Assembly: GCA_041740315.1 (NCBI GenBank)
Contig: JBGSMF010000421.1
Span: forward strand, 29,941 to 93,940
DNA: 64,000 nucleotides
Direction of reading: 5' to 3'
From: JBGSMF01 sp041740315
GTDB lineage: Bacteria > Chloroflexota > Anaerolineae > Fen-1058
The position numbers and the translations under genes were made by a program. Positions 16,539-23,968 of this stretch are shown here, piece after piece. How positions within the stretch are numbered: position 1 is the stretch's first letter; each line of letters opens with the position of its first letter. The notes beneath the pieces are model-generated. The model made no database searches, was not told the origin of the DNA, and saw nothing but the letters and a program-made list of their open reading frames with translations.

Positions 16539-16916
16539 CTACGACGCGGAAGTGCCCCACAGGGCCGCCGCCAACTTTTCAAACTCCGTTGCCCAGAGTT
16601 CGGCCCCGGCCACGTCGCCGGCGTCCCAAGCCCGTTCACATCGGTCGAAACATTCACCCGTTGCCAGGTCTGGGTCATCGGGGAGGGGCAGGCCGGACAG
16701 GGTCGCCAGTGGTAAAATCGCCCGCAATTCACGCGCCTTTGGCTCGTTGCGAGATTCTATCGCTGCCAGGTATAGCAGTTCGTCACGCATAGCTGATATA
16801 GCCGGGTGAAGGTCGTTTATCATAGACGCCGGCCCAACACGCAACCGGCCCGCCCGGTCAATCCGCATTGAGGCCCCGCGCCGATTCAATTCTGCTACTA
16901 GCTCCAAAATGGTCAT
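16539..16916 (-). CDS. TubC N-terminal docking-domain-like protein
   Basis: Protein of 125 residues whose first 50 (MTILELVAELNRRGASMRID through MRDELLYL) match the TubC_N docking-domain pattern, a small alpha-beta-beta-alpha-alpha interaction domain. In mobile elements such proteins often sit beside replication helicases or primases. It lies right after the AT-rich palindromic gap and the helicase gene in transcription order. The C-terminal half is acidic and uncharacterised. Confidence 0.6.
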   Translation of the reverse strand: MTILELVAELNRRGASMRIDRAGRLRVGPASMINDLHPAISAMRDELLYLAAIESRNEPKARELRAILPLATLSGLPLPDDPDLATGECFDRCERAWDAGDVAGAELWATEFEKLAAALWGTSAS

Positions 16917-16935
16917 TTTCTGTCCCGTTTTTCGT

Positions 16936-17015
16936 TTATCACTTTATTAGTTTATCAATTACAACTTGACCAACTGATAAACTAATAAACTTATAAAGTG
17001 ATAATCTGATAAAAG
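16936..17015. other. AT-rich palindromic region, candidate replication origin
   Basis: An AT-rich island of about 90 bp in GC-rich DNA between the helicase and TubC-like genes. A 22-bp arm (16936-16957) is repeated inverted at 16975-17004 with a short insertion, and (T)GATAA or TTATC(A) occurs about five times. Position beside the helicase, low melting stability and repeats suit an origin. A regulatory site is the alternative. Confidence 0.45.
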
Positions 17016-18452
17016 TTAATTAATGTTTTTTGCTGGCAAACCCCAAAGCCACGTTTTGCCGTCTTTGTGGTGTACAATGCCAATTTTTTCTTTGGCTTTA
17101 CGCACTGTCGGCATGGATAATCCAAGGCCGTCTGCATGTTCCTCTATTTCGTCTACCGCCATTGGCCCACCGCTCAAAATCGCCATGAGCATATCAATTG
17201 CTTTGTCCTGTAGGGTTTCTCGTTTTGGCGGCTCCGGGGCCGTGCCAAACATCACCCCATGCGCGTCAATTGTTACACCGATGGGATCGGGAAAGCGGGC
17301 AAGGTTGTTTTTGATCATGCTCAACCGTTTTTCTCTGTCTTTGTTTTGGTCGGGTACATCCAGCGCCCAAACTACCCGGCTAGTTTGAATGATTGCACTA
17401 CTGCCCCGTATCCGCTCTAGCGTTACCCGGTCGGTAACATCCAAAATGCCGCGTTTCCTCAAATGATGGGTTAGCAAAACTGGTTTGCCTGTGTCCCGCG
17501 CCAGCTCTGCCAAAAATTTGACGGTGGGCAAGGCTTCGTTGCTCTTGTCCTCATTTCGGCTTGTTGCCCCGCTCAGACTATCCAAAACAACCAAGCGCAC
17601 GTTGCCCCGCCTTGCCGCTGCCACAATTGCCGCCCGGTGGGTAGGGTCATCTAACCGTATGTCATCAAGACCGCCCAAAGGGTCAATCAGGTTTTGGGTA
17701 GGCAATCCCCACGCTTCGGCCCTCTCCAAGTTGACGGCTTGCGCCGCTTCGGCTTCACACCACACGACCGCGCCAAGGTTTTCAGCAAACCGCGCACCAT
17801 CCGGCCAGGGCCAGCCGGCCAGGTAGCACCCGGCAACCCGCAAGGCCAGGGCCGACTTGCCCGCGCCGCTTTCGCCGGCAATGATGGTTAATAGTCCATT
17901 GGGCAACCAGGGCCGCCAGGCCCACGTAATAGGTGCAATGGTGGTTTTTATGTCTGCCCAGGTTGTGCCATTGTTATGGCCGTTGCCGTTGGCATGTACT
18001 GTTTGGAGTTTCGCAACTAGATCGGCCAGGGCATGGGGGGTGCCGTCATAGCCAGCTTTGGCAATCTGTGAGGCAAGGTCAATAATGCGCCGGTCGCGGG
18101 CCTTCGCTGCTACGATGCGGGCATATCCCTCCGCATGTATCGCCGTTGGGACAGTGTTTGTTAGATGGGAAAGGAAAGCCAGCCCGCCGATTTCGGCAAG
18201 TTGCCCGCGCCTTTCCAACTCGCCGCGCATGGTTAAAAAGTCAATTGGTTGCCCTTGTCCCTGTAGGACCAGCATAGCACTAAACACCCATGCGTTTTTT
18301 ACCAGGTAAAAATCATCGGTGCCGGCTAGGTGGGCTTTCACTTGGTCTAGTGTGGTGGGGTCAATCAAGACACTGCCAAGGGCCGCTTCTTCGGCTTCAA
18401 GATCATGCGGCAATGGGGTAGTGATGGTGGTTTGTTTTTGTTGTCTAGCCAT
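17016..18452 (-). CDS. DnaB-N / RepA-type replicative helicase
   Basis: Protein of 478 residues. An N-terminal DnaB-like domain (LPHDLEAEEAALGSVLID, residues 14-31) is fused to a RepA/RecA-like AAA_25 ATPase with Walker A GESGAGKS at 193-200 and Walker B RLVVLDSLSG; a C-terminal winged helix covers about 405-470. Likely unwinds element DNA in autonomous replication. The start MARQQKQ at 18452 has GGGGTG upstream; the in-frame ATG at 18515 would add unrelated sequence. The fusion of DnaB-N to a RepA-type motor is typical of plasmid and phage replication proteins. Just downstream is an AT-rich palindromic region that could be the origin. Confidence 0.85.
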   Translation of the reverse strand: MARQQKQTTITTPLPHDLEAEEAALGSVLIDPTTLDQVKAHLAGTDDFYLVKNAWVFSAMLVLQGQGQPIDFLTMRGELERRGQLAEIGGLAFLSHLTNTVPTAIHAEGYARIVAAKARDRRIIDLASQIAKAGYDGTPHALADLVAKLQTVHANGNGHNNGTTWADIKTTIAPITWAWRPWLPNGLLTIIAGESGAGKSALALRVAGCYLAGWPWPDGARFAENLGAVVWCEAEAAQAVNLERAEAWGLPTQNLIDPLGGLDDIRLDDPTHRAAIVAAARRGNVRLVVLDSLSGATSRNEDKSNEALPTVKFLAELARDTGKPVLLTHHLRKRGILDVTDRVTLERIRGSSAIIQTSRVVWALDVPDQNKDREKRLSMIKNNLARFPDPIGVTIDAHGVMFGTAPEPPKRETLQDKAIDMLMAILSGGPMAVDEIEEHADGLGLSMPTVRKAKEKIGIVHHKDGKTWLWGLPAKNIN

Positions 18453-18557
18453 ATTGCACCCCAGAGCAAAACATGATACAATGATGGTGTAACATCCCAT
18501 CGCCAGCCGCCCCAATGGCCGCTACCCACGGCCCAGGGCGGTTTGTGTTTAAATTGG

Positions 18558-18782
18558 TCATGATGTAAACTCCCCGTTGCACTCTACCCGCAAGGGCAGG
18601 GCGTCACTAGCCGCTGTGGTGGGTTCGTCTGCCAGGATGTCACCCGCCACGGCGGTTTTTCGTTGCGCCTCGCGCCCACGCTCTGTTAGCAAATCATAAA
18701 CTCGCCCCAACCGCCGCGCCCGTTCTGCTGGGTCGGTCACAGTACAGCGTGCGGTTATGACAAAATCACCCACCCGTTGCAT
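18558..18782 (-). CDS. Small hypothetical protein of the element
   Basis: Unrecognised protein of 74 residues (MQRVGDFVITARCTVTDPAE...). It overlaps the upstream ribbon-helix-helix gene by 17 bp in a different frame, suggesting coupling. No domain recognised. Confidence 0.55.
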   Translation of the reverse strand: MQRVGDFVITARCTVTDPAERARRLGRVYDLLTERGREAQRKTAVAGDILADEPTTAASDALPLRVECNGEFTS

Positions 18783-18978
18783 CGCTCACCCCTCCACTTT
18801 TGCTGGCCGGCTTGGCTTCGGTTGCATCCAGAGCGAGGCCACGCGCCCGCGCCTCATGCAAAACAAGCAACCGCAGCATGTCGGAGTTTTTGCGCTCATC
18901 GCATTGTGCCAGCCGCTCTAAAATTTTGCGCTCATCTGGACTAAAACGCGCACTAACTACCTCGGTTCTATTTTTCAT
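18766..18978 (-). CDS. Ribbon-helix-helix-like DNA-binding protein
   Basis: Protein of 70 residues. EVVSARFSPDERKILERLAQ followed by RKNSDMLRLLVLHEARARGL has the strand-helix-helix pattern of CopG/Arc and MobC-like proteins. Candidate copy-number or mobilisation regulator just upstream of the helicase gene. It also has a disordered tail rich in Ala, Lys and Gly. Confidence 0.65.
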   Translation of the reverse strand: MKNRTEVVSARFSPDERKILERLAQCDERKNSDMLRLLVLHEARARGLALDATEAKPASKSGGVSDATGG

Positions 18979-19003
18979 TTCACCCCCATTATTGTTAACA
19001 AAA

Positions 19004-19062
19004 AACGGGCAAAGCTAGAACACTAGAAAAATCTTTGTGTATCTAGCTTTTGCCCGTTCAAT
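19004..19062 (-). terminator. Long inverted repeat downstream of the tyrosine recombinase
   Basis: Arms AACGGGCAAAGCTAG and CTAGCTTTTGCCCGTT pair almost perfectly (15 of 16) around a 24-base loop. It is flanked on the minus-strand 3' side by TTTTTTG (complement of 19000-19006), so it can act as an intrinsic terminator for the recombinase unit. It lies in the 234-bp gap 18979-19212. Confidence 0.55.
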
Positions 19063-19184
19063 TGAGAAGGACAAAACGCTAAGATGTTACCGTCATTTTT
19101 TAGGTCTTGGCCCTATAAGACCAAGCACCTTTGGAGCGTTTACATTGTAGCACATCCTTTCTAATTTGTCAATAGGAATTGTAG

Positions 19185-19206
19185 AACTATACTTTCGAGT
19201 ATAGTT
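19185..19206. other. Palindrome beside the tyrosine recombinase, candidate recombination core
   Basis: Perfect 8-bp arms AACTATAC / GTATAGTT around a 6-base centre TTTCGA, 7 bp before the recombinase stop. Arms plus a 6-8 bp spacer resemble tyrosine recombinase core sites. No T-run follows on either strand. This identification is speculative. Confidence 0.4.
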
Positions 19207-19212
19207 ATTTGC

Positions 19213-20178
19213 TTACTGTCCAAAAGCCGCCAAACAGGCCCGTGCCGCGCCTTTGCCGGCGTCTTGGATGTAACCACGCATGACAGATTCGCTTTTGTGG
19301 CCGGTCTGGCTCATGATGTCCCTTGATTCTACACCCGCGCCCGCTGCCTCAGTGATAAACCCGCTCCGCAATGAATGGCCCGAAAATGCACGCCAGTCTA
19401 GCTCCGCCGATTGCGCCGCGCCCTTTACGACAAGGGCCACACTCTGCGAGGTCAAACGACTTTCGCGCATGTTCCCCCATCGGTCAATCTGGCGAAACAC
19501 AGCGCCAGATTTTATACCGCTCGCATCCAGCCAGACCCGCATGGCTGCCACAGGGTCAATGTCGGTGTCAGCAATCGAGGGGATAACCTTGACTTGGCCG
19601 GCCCCCTCTTGATCGGTTTTGCTTTGGCGAATGGTGATTTTTAGCACGCCATTTAAGCGCAAGTCGGCTACATCCAACCCAACAAGCTCACTCCGCCGAA
19701 ACGCGCCAGCAAAACCAACTAGCAAGAGCGCCTTGTCACGCTTGCCGGCCAGGGTGGAGGTATCCAGCGTCTTGACCATCGCCCGCAACTCATCGAGCGT
19801 AACCGCTGCCTTTTTCTGTGGGGCAATCCGCTTGTCACGTCTAATGCCACTCATCACTGCCTTAACCGCTTCGTATACAGTCGGGTCGGGGGCCGCGTTC
19901 GTTCTATGTGCCCAGGCGATTGCTGCCAGCTTAACCGCAATGGTTGACACCTTAGCGCCGGCGTCGGCCAGGTCAACAAGATACTCGATAACCGTCTCAG
20001 GACTTGCGGGCAAAGACGGCTCGCCACGCTGCGCCGCGTAATTTTCAAACTCTGCCCAAAACGTTTTGTAGGTTCGGAGGGTGTTATCAGCCTTGCTCTT
20101 GCGGGCGTATTTTTTCGCGCTTTCGCTCAATTCGATTGTAGCCAGATCACCGCTGGCCTTGACAATGGCCTTGCTCAT
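19213..20178 (-). CDS. Tyrosine recombinase (XerC/D-like)
   Basis: Protein of 321 residues with an N-terminal SAM-like core-binding domain (TLRTYKTFWAEFENYAAQRG) and a catalytic domain with all expected residues: R161 in AFRRSEL, K187, H268 and R271 in HSLRSG, H294 in GHKS and Y303 in MRGYIQ. It is internal to the element while the serine enzyme sits at the attachment site, so I infer a second job such as resolving multimers of the circular form. It could also be an older integrase. A palindrome that could be its site lies at its 3' end. Confidence 0.9.
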   Translation of the reverse strand: MSKAIVKASGDLATIELSESAKKYARKSKADNTLRTYKTFWAEFENYAAQRGEPSLPASPETVIEYLVDLADAGAKVSTIAVKLAAIAWAHRTNAAPDPTVYEAVKAVMSGIRRDKRIAPQKKAAVTLDELRAMVKTLDTSTLAGKRDKALLLVGFAGAFRRSELVGLDVADLRLNGVLKITIRQSKTDQEGAGQVKVIPSIADTDIDPVAAMRVWLDASGIKSGAVFRQIDRWGNMRESRLTSQSVALVVKGAAQSAELDWRAFSGHSLRSGFITEAAGAGVESRDIMSQTGHKSESVMRGYIQDAGKGAARACLAAFGQ

Positions 20179-20213
20179 GTTGCCCCCTGTGCTATTGCTA
20201 ACAATGATTAGCG

Positions 20214-20444
20214 TTAGTTATAACTCTTTTGATACTCCGTTAAAGATGTTTCTTTTACCACCCACCTGTACCCAATTTTGGCCGCTTCAACCTTCCCGTT
20301 TCTACACAGCCGGCAAATGTGCTCTTGTGTGTAACCTGTTATCATCGCTGCCTTTTGGGTATCAATAAACCCATCCCCTAACAAAAGACTTGTCCCTTTT
20401 CTTGCTCTTGGTGATGTAATCAATTTTCTTGGTGACATGATCAT
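20214..20444 (-). CDS. Excisionase-like HTH protein
   Basis: Protein of 76 residues ending in an HTH_17 domain: FIDTQKAAMITGYTQEHICR then LCRNGKVEAAKIGYRWVVKE. It overlaps the stop of the next small HTH gene by ATGA and lies 35 bp before the tyrosine recombinase, so it may be the directionality partner of that enzyme. Confidence 0.7.
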   Translation of the reverse strand: MIMSPRKLITSPRARKGTSLLLGDGFIDTQKAAMITGYTQEHICRLCRNGKVEAAKIGYRWVVKETSLTEYQKSYN

Positions 20445-20656
20445 GCTCCCTCTATAGATTTGCTCTTTGGCCGGCCAGCTCGCGCCTTGCGCTTGTGTGC
20501 CAGCAAGCTTGCTCGGCTAATCAATAACGAGTGCCCCAACATGCACCCCTCTATCCTGCCGGCACGCCACAACCGCCGCAAATGATCGGGGTGGTATCCT
20601 GTTAGGTTTGCTGCTTCTTCGGTCGTTAGCCAGTCTGATTTAAGAATGTCGCTCAT
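20441..20656 (-). CDS. Excisionase-like HTH protein
   Basis: Protein of 71 residues: DWLTTEEAANLTGYHPDHLR then RLWRAGRIEGCMLGHSLLIS, again an HTH_17 domain, with basic tail KRKARAGRPKSK. I chose the ATG at 20656 with TTGGAG nine bases upstream over the in-frame start at 20713. Paired with the next HTH gene, it suggests a two-protein regulator or a duplicated excisionase. Confidence 0.7.
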   Translation of the reverse strand: MSDILKSDWLTTEEAANLTGYHPDHLRRLWRAGRIEGCMLGHSLLISRASLLAHKRKARAGRPKSKSIEGA

Positions 20657-20700
20657 TTCGCTATACTCCAAGATGGGGGAAGCCGGGGCCGGCCCGCCTG

Positions 20701-20898
20701 CTATGCTTCCCACATCCCATGCGGCCCCCGCCGCTTGCCCTTGCTCTTGTGGTGATAGGTCGGGGCCTTGTGTCCAAGATTGTCTACCACAGACCCCGCC
20801 GCCATTTTGACCGCCAGCCGCGCTATTCGTTCCCTCAGCTCTGCCGGCATGGCCGGGTCTAGTTTTTCATATTCGGTGTTATAATCCGTCTTGCCCAT
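20701..20898 (-). CDS. Small hypothetical protein, first gene of the replication block
   Basis: Unrecognised protein of 65 residues (MGKTDYNTEYEKLDPAMPAE...) with a basic C-terminus (HHKSKGKRRGPHG). AGAGG lies 6-10 bases before its ATG. It is the first gene after the strong promoter-operator at 20977-21017, so it is likely expressed early. Confidence 0.6.
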   Translation of the reverse strand: MGKTDYNTEYEKLDPAMPAELRERIARLAVKMAAGSVVDNLGHKAPTYHHKSKGKRRGPHGMWEA

Positions 20899-20927
20899 CT
20901 CACAACCTCTGTTTGTGTCTTGGGTCG

Positions 20928-20961
20928 CCCCGGTGATGTTTCCCCATCGCCGGGGTTTTTT
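20928..20961 (+). terminator. Intrinsic terminator on the plus strand
   Basis: CCCCGGTGATG / CATCGCCGGGG forms an 11-bp stem (one G-U) with a 6-base loop, then TTTTTT. It faces against the minus-strand leader in which it lies, so it would stop plus-strand transcription entering the promoter region. Confidence 0.75.
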
Positions 20962-20976
20962 GTTTGTTCTGGCTCT

Positions 20977-21017
20977 ATTGTATAATAAATATGTCGTTAT
21001 GTCAAGACATATTTATT
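20977..21017 (-). promoter_or_regulatory. Strong promoter inside a perfect 12-bp inverted-repeat operator
   Basis: On the minus strand TTGACA (complement of 21000-21005), a 17-bp spacer and TACAAT (complement of 20977-20982). A perfect inverted repeat AATAAATATGTC (20984-20995) / GACATATTTATT (21006-21017) with a 10-bp spacer covers the -35 and spacer. A dimeric repressor bound here would block the promoter; the nearby HTH proteins are candidates. Confidence 0.8.
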
Positions 21018-21188
21018 GACATTCGACTGACAGCGCAAATGTTCTGGTTGGTTGGGGGGTGCGCTCTGGCCGGGGTCAGGGCCAGGGCTTGCGAGCTGCG
21101 AATTTTGGAGGGGTGCCGGCGTGTGGCTTGGGCCAGCCGAGGCAACAAAAAGCGCAAGGTGTTAGCCTTGCGCCTGTCCTTTGCTTGT

Positions 21189-22853
21189 CTACAATTCAAG
21201 CTTGGGTTGCTCTGCCTCTGGGGGCTTTTCTGCTTTTGGCGCTTGTTTGAATGTAATGCTTGTCGGGGGCATTTTGACCGCCTCGCCGTCAAGCAATTGC
21301 TCAATAGTCAAAATCTGAATCTTGGGGTAATCCTGGTTCCAACCGGGCGAATGGTAAAAGCCGGCTGAAACCGCCTCTTTTTTCATTTCAGGCGATGGGT
21401 GCTCCAAAGTAACAAACACACCCATTGCTGCCTTTTCCCGCTCGATAGCGCCGCGCAAGTCTCGAATGTCCCCGCTTTTAACCTTGCCACTTTTCACTTG
21501 GGCAAGTATTTGCTTGGGCTTGCCGCCTGCTTCGTCTACAAAGGTTATCACCCCATCAACGCCCTGGTCTTTGCCCTTTTTGCCTTCGGTCGCTTGGCCG
21601 CCAAGTGGCCTAGCCTTGACCAATGAAAGCGCCCACCATTGGAATTGATAGCGGCTATCCAAAGCTAATTGCTGCGCCCCACCCAGGCTGCCAGGTTCAC
21701 CAATGACTTGATATTGCACATCTGGGAACATGTCATGCAAACGATACTTGATTAGGGATATAGCCAGGTGTGTAATGTCTATCCCTGCCCACTTGCGCCC
21801 CAGTTTTTCAGCCGCCGCGATTGCAGTACCACAACCGCAAAATGGGTCAAGTACAATATCCCCCTGGTTGCTGCTTGCTTGTATGATCCGTTCAAGCAAA
21901 GCAAGGGGCTTTTGGGTGGGATAACCAAGGCGCTCAGCATGTGAGCTATGCAAAGATTGAATATCTGCCCAAACATTTGGGATTATTGATCCCTCCCGCT
22001 CATTCAAGTACCGTTTTAGAGCGGGTCGTTTAGTTGTATCAAATGATCCATCTGGCCGGCGTGGGTAATGTATTCGCCCTTCGTCATGGAGTTTTTGCAT
22101 TGTTTCACGTTGGTAACGCCAACCTTTAGCCGGCCAGGGAAAGCCCATCCACTCATACATCATATTAGGGCGAGGGTTTGGGCTTGCCATGTCACCCAAG
22201 CGATATGGCCCGCGTCCGTCTTGGTCATCAAAACGGTAAAACTTGGCAATGTATTTTTGGTCATGCTCACCATATTGAGGGCGAAACTCTGCTTGTTTCG
22301 ACTTGGCATAAAATAAAATAGTGTCTGTCACGTCGGGGAATTTCGTCTTGGCGTCGCTGTGCGCTGATTGTCGCCTCCAAACAATTTCATTGCGGTAATT
22401 CTCTGGCCCCATGACTGCATCCAGCACAATCTTTAAATAATGGCTTGCCGTTGGGTCGCAATGCAAGTATAGGCTTCCCGTTGGCTTAAGTACTCTGTGC
22501 AACTCTACCAGCCGCGCCGCCATCATAACCAAGTAGGCCATCATTTGATTAGTGCCTACAAAGTCACGTAATGCCGCAATCATTTTACTTACTTGTGGTT
22601 GCCCTTGTGTAATCAGGTCATGGTATGTTTGCTCGGCTGATTCGCCCCAATGCCATGTATCATCAAAAGCCGTAATTTGTGCTTCTGATTCCTTGCCTGC
22701 TTCATTCCTAAACAGAACATTATAAGACCGGCTAGAATTGAACGGGGGGTCAAGGTAGATTAGGTCAATACTTTCATCGGAGACATACTCGCGTAAAATT
22801 TCCAGGTTGTCACCGTAGAAAAGCGTATTTTTAGTAATTGGGCTTGGTGTCAT
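21189..22853 (-). CDS. DNA N6-adenine/N4-cytosine methyltransferase fused to an Mrr-like nuclease domain
   Basis: Protein of 554 residues. The methyltransferase half has motif IV DPPF at 35-38 before the AdoMet motif DPFCGCGT at 336-343, the order of beta-class enzymes. From about 400 a second domain carries GVDGVITF (D433) and ILAQVKSG (Q452, K454), a D...QxK core as in Mrr/PD-(D/E)xK nucleases. It may be a single-chain restriction-modification enzyme, or a methylase with an inactive nuclease fold. Cargo at the right end of the element under its own promoter. An acidic Pro-rich tail closes the protein. Confidence 0.85.
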   Translation of the reverse strand: MTPSPITKNTLFYGDNLEILREYVSDESIDLIYLDPPFNSSRSYNVLFRNEAGKESEAQITAFDDTWHWGESAEQTYHDLITQGQPQVSKMIAALRDFVGTNQMMAYLVMMAARLVELHRVLKPTGSLYLHCDPTASHYLKIVLDAVMGPENYRNEIVWRRQSAHSDAKTKFPDVTDTILFYAKSKQAEFRPQYGEHDQKYIAKFYRFDDQDGRGPYRLGDMASPNPRPNMMYEWMGFPWPAKGWRYQRETMQKLHDEGRIHYPRRPDGSFDTTKRPALKRYLNEREGSIIPNVWADIQSLHSSHAERLGYPTQKPLALLERIIQASSNQGDIVLDPFCGCGTAIAAAEKLGRKWAGIDITHLAISLIKYRLHDMFPDVQYQVIGEPGSLGGAQQLALDSRYQFQWWALSLVKARPLGGQATEGKKGKDQGVDGVITFVDEAGGKPKQILAQVKSGKVKSGDIRDLRGAIEREKAAMGVFVTLEHPSPEMKKEAVSAGFYHSPGWNQDYPKIQILTIEQLLDGEAVKMPPTSITFKQAPKAEKPPEAEQPKLEL

Positions 22854-22891
22854 TTTAGACCCCCGTTGGCATGGTTTTTTGGTGTGAGGGT

Positions 22892-22919
22892 ATTATATAC
22901 CTGCCTGCCGTCAATGCAA
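22892..22919 (-). promoter_or_regulatory. Probable promoter of the methyltransferase gene
   Basis: On the minus strand TTGCAT (complement of 22914-22919), 16 bp, then TATAAT (complement of 22892-22897), about 39 bp before the start codon. Confidence 0.5.
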
Positions 22920-22936
22920 GCTAGGCCAGGGGGCCG

Positions 22937-22967
22937 GGCCAGCCGACGGGGCCAGCCGCTAGGCTAC
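22937..22967. repeat. Element-internal repeat, copy 2
   Basis: Near-identical to 13468-13499, built on tandem GGCCAGCC. It lies between the methyltransferase promoter and the terminator of the lipoprotein gene. Confidence 0.7.
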
Positions 22968-22975
22968 AAACAAAA

Positions 22976-22996
22976 AGCGGGCAATCCTAGCCCGCT
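22976..22996 (-). terminator. Intrinsic terminator of the lipoprotein gene
   Basis: AGCGGGC / GCCCGCT with a 7-base loop; on the minus strand it is followed by TTTTTG (complement of 22971-22976). It lies 48 bp after the lipoprotein stop. Confidence 0.75.
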
Positions 22997-23043
22997 ACAA
23001 TTACTAAACTAAAGAATTAGGCGCTTGAAGTCGCCAATATGGC

Positions 23044-23721
23044 TCATGGTTTCTTGGGCGCTGGAGTAGCTGTTGGGGTAGCGCCAATTGATTCCAAGCT
23101 ATCAATCATCTTCTTGTATTGTTCTTGTAGCAGATCGGGGGCAATGTGATAGTCGTATACAATTAACTGCTGCATGTCTTCCACAGTTGTTTCCATCGTC
23201 GCAAGCAACGGTTGTGACTCACTGACCACCTGAGATGATTCAATCTCTTTGTTTAGCCATTTCCTCATAAGAAACTTGTTCTGCTCATGTGTGTCAACAG
23301 ACTTTTTCCAGTAATCGGCCAACAGTTCTGGGGGAACAATCTCTGGCACAAGGCCGTTTGTAGCACTGATAATTCCTGCCGATAAAAGGATGGCTCCAAA
23401 TGCTTCAAAGCCACTGATTGACTTGGATTGAATATTGGATGCGGTTTGATTCATCAATGCTGTCTCAGCGTATATCCAAACAATGGCATTATGAGTTCGC
23501 AAAATCTGATCCACCATCTCTTTGGGCAATAGCGTTGGTGTAAGGGTAGGTGTTGGGGTAAAAGTAGCTGTTGGTGTATGCGTTGCGGTCGGCGTGTTTG
23601 TGGTAGTAGGAGTATAGATTGGTGTTGGGGTGAAAGCAACAGTCGTGGGCGCAACCGAATTGCACGAACTAGCGAGAAGCAAAACAAGAACACTTGAGAT
23701 TTGGATTATTAGATTGCGCAT
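23044..23721 (-). CDS. Thr/Pro-linker lipoprotein carried by the element
   Basis: Protein of 225 residues. Signal peptide MRNLIIQISSVLVLLLASSC ends in a lipobox Cys, followed by a Thr/Pro-rich linker (TPTPIYTPTTTNTPTATHTP) of about 40 residues typical of Chloroflexota exported proteins, then a helical domain with no known match. I chose ATG 23721, which has GGGAGGG upstream. As surface cargo it could act in exclusion or mating contact, but nothing in the sequence proves this. Confidence 0.75.
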   Translation of the reverse strand: MRNLIIQISSVLVLLLASSCNSVAPTTVAFTPTPIYTPTTTNTPTATHTPTATFTPTPTLTPTLLPKEMVDQILRTHNAIVWIYAETALMNQTASNIQSKSISGFEAFGAILLSAGIISATNGLVPEIVPPELLADYWKKSVDTHEQNKFLMRKWLNKEIESSQVVSESQPLLATMETTVEDMQQLIVYDYHIAPDLLQEQYKKMIDSLESIGATPTATPAPKKP

Positions 23722-23839
23722 GATTTGCCCTCCCTGGCTTTTGGTTTTACCTGTTATCAAAGTCCTACGAACCAGTGCCACTAGAGATGGGGTTTTGCCT
23801 CTCTCTTAGAGAGATTATACCTTGATTGTCAAAGAAACG

Positions 23840-23862
23840 AAAAGCGGGCGATTGCCGCCCGC
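23840..23862 (-). terminator. Intrinsic terminator just after the displaced integrase tail
   Basis: GCGGGCG / CGCCCGC with a 5-base loop, and TTTT on the minus strand (complement of 23840-23843). It lies 13 bp past the TAG that would end the integrase in the circular element. This supports the view that 23875-23968 is the natural 3' end of the integrase gene. Confidence 0.75.
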
Positions 23863-23874
23863 CTAGTTTCGCTG

Positions 23875-23968
23875 CTATGCGTTCTGTGGTATCACCGTTC
23901 GCGCTTGCTCAAATAGCACATCGGCTAGGCTAAACCCGAATTGAAATGTCAATTTGAGTAAGTCAGTC
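23875..23968 (-). pseudogene. Displaced 3' end of the integrase gene
   Basis: Reading the minus strand from the shared TCTTT, the frame that ends ...GSPK in the integrase continues as TDLLKLTFQFGFSLADVLFE then QARTVIPQNA and TAG at 23877-23875: 30 sense codons without interruption. In the integrated state this piece is separated from the integrase by the whole element; excision rejoins them. A terminator follows immediately. A 30-codon open stretch could occur by chance, but the fused frame, stop and terminator together are persuasive. Confidence 0.75.
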
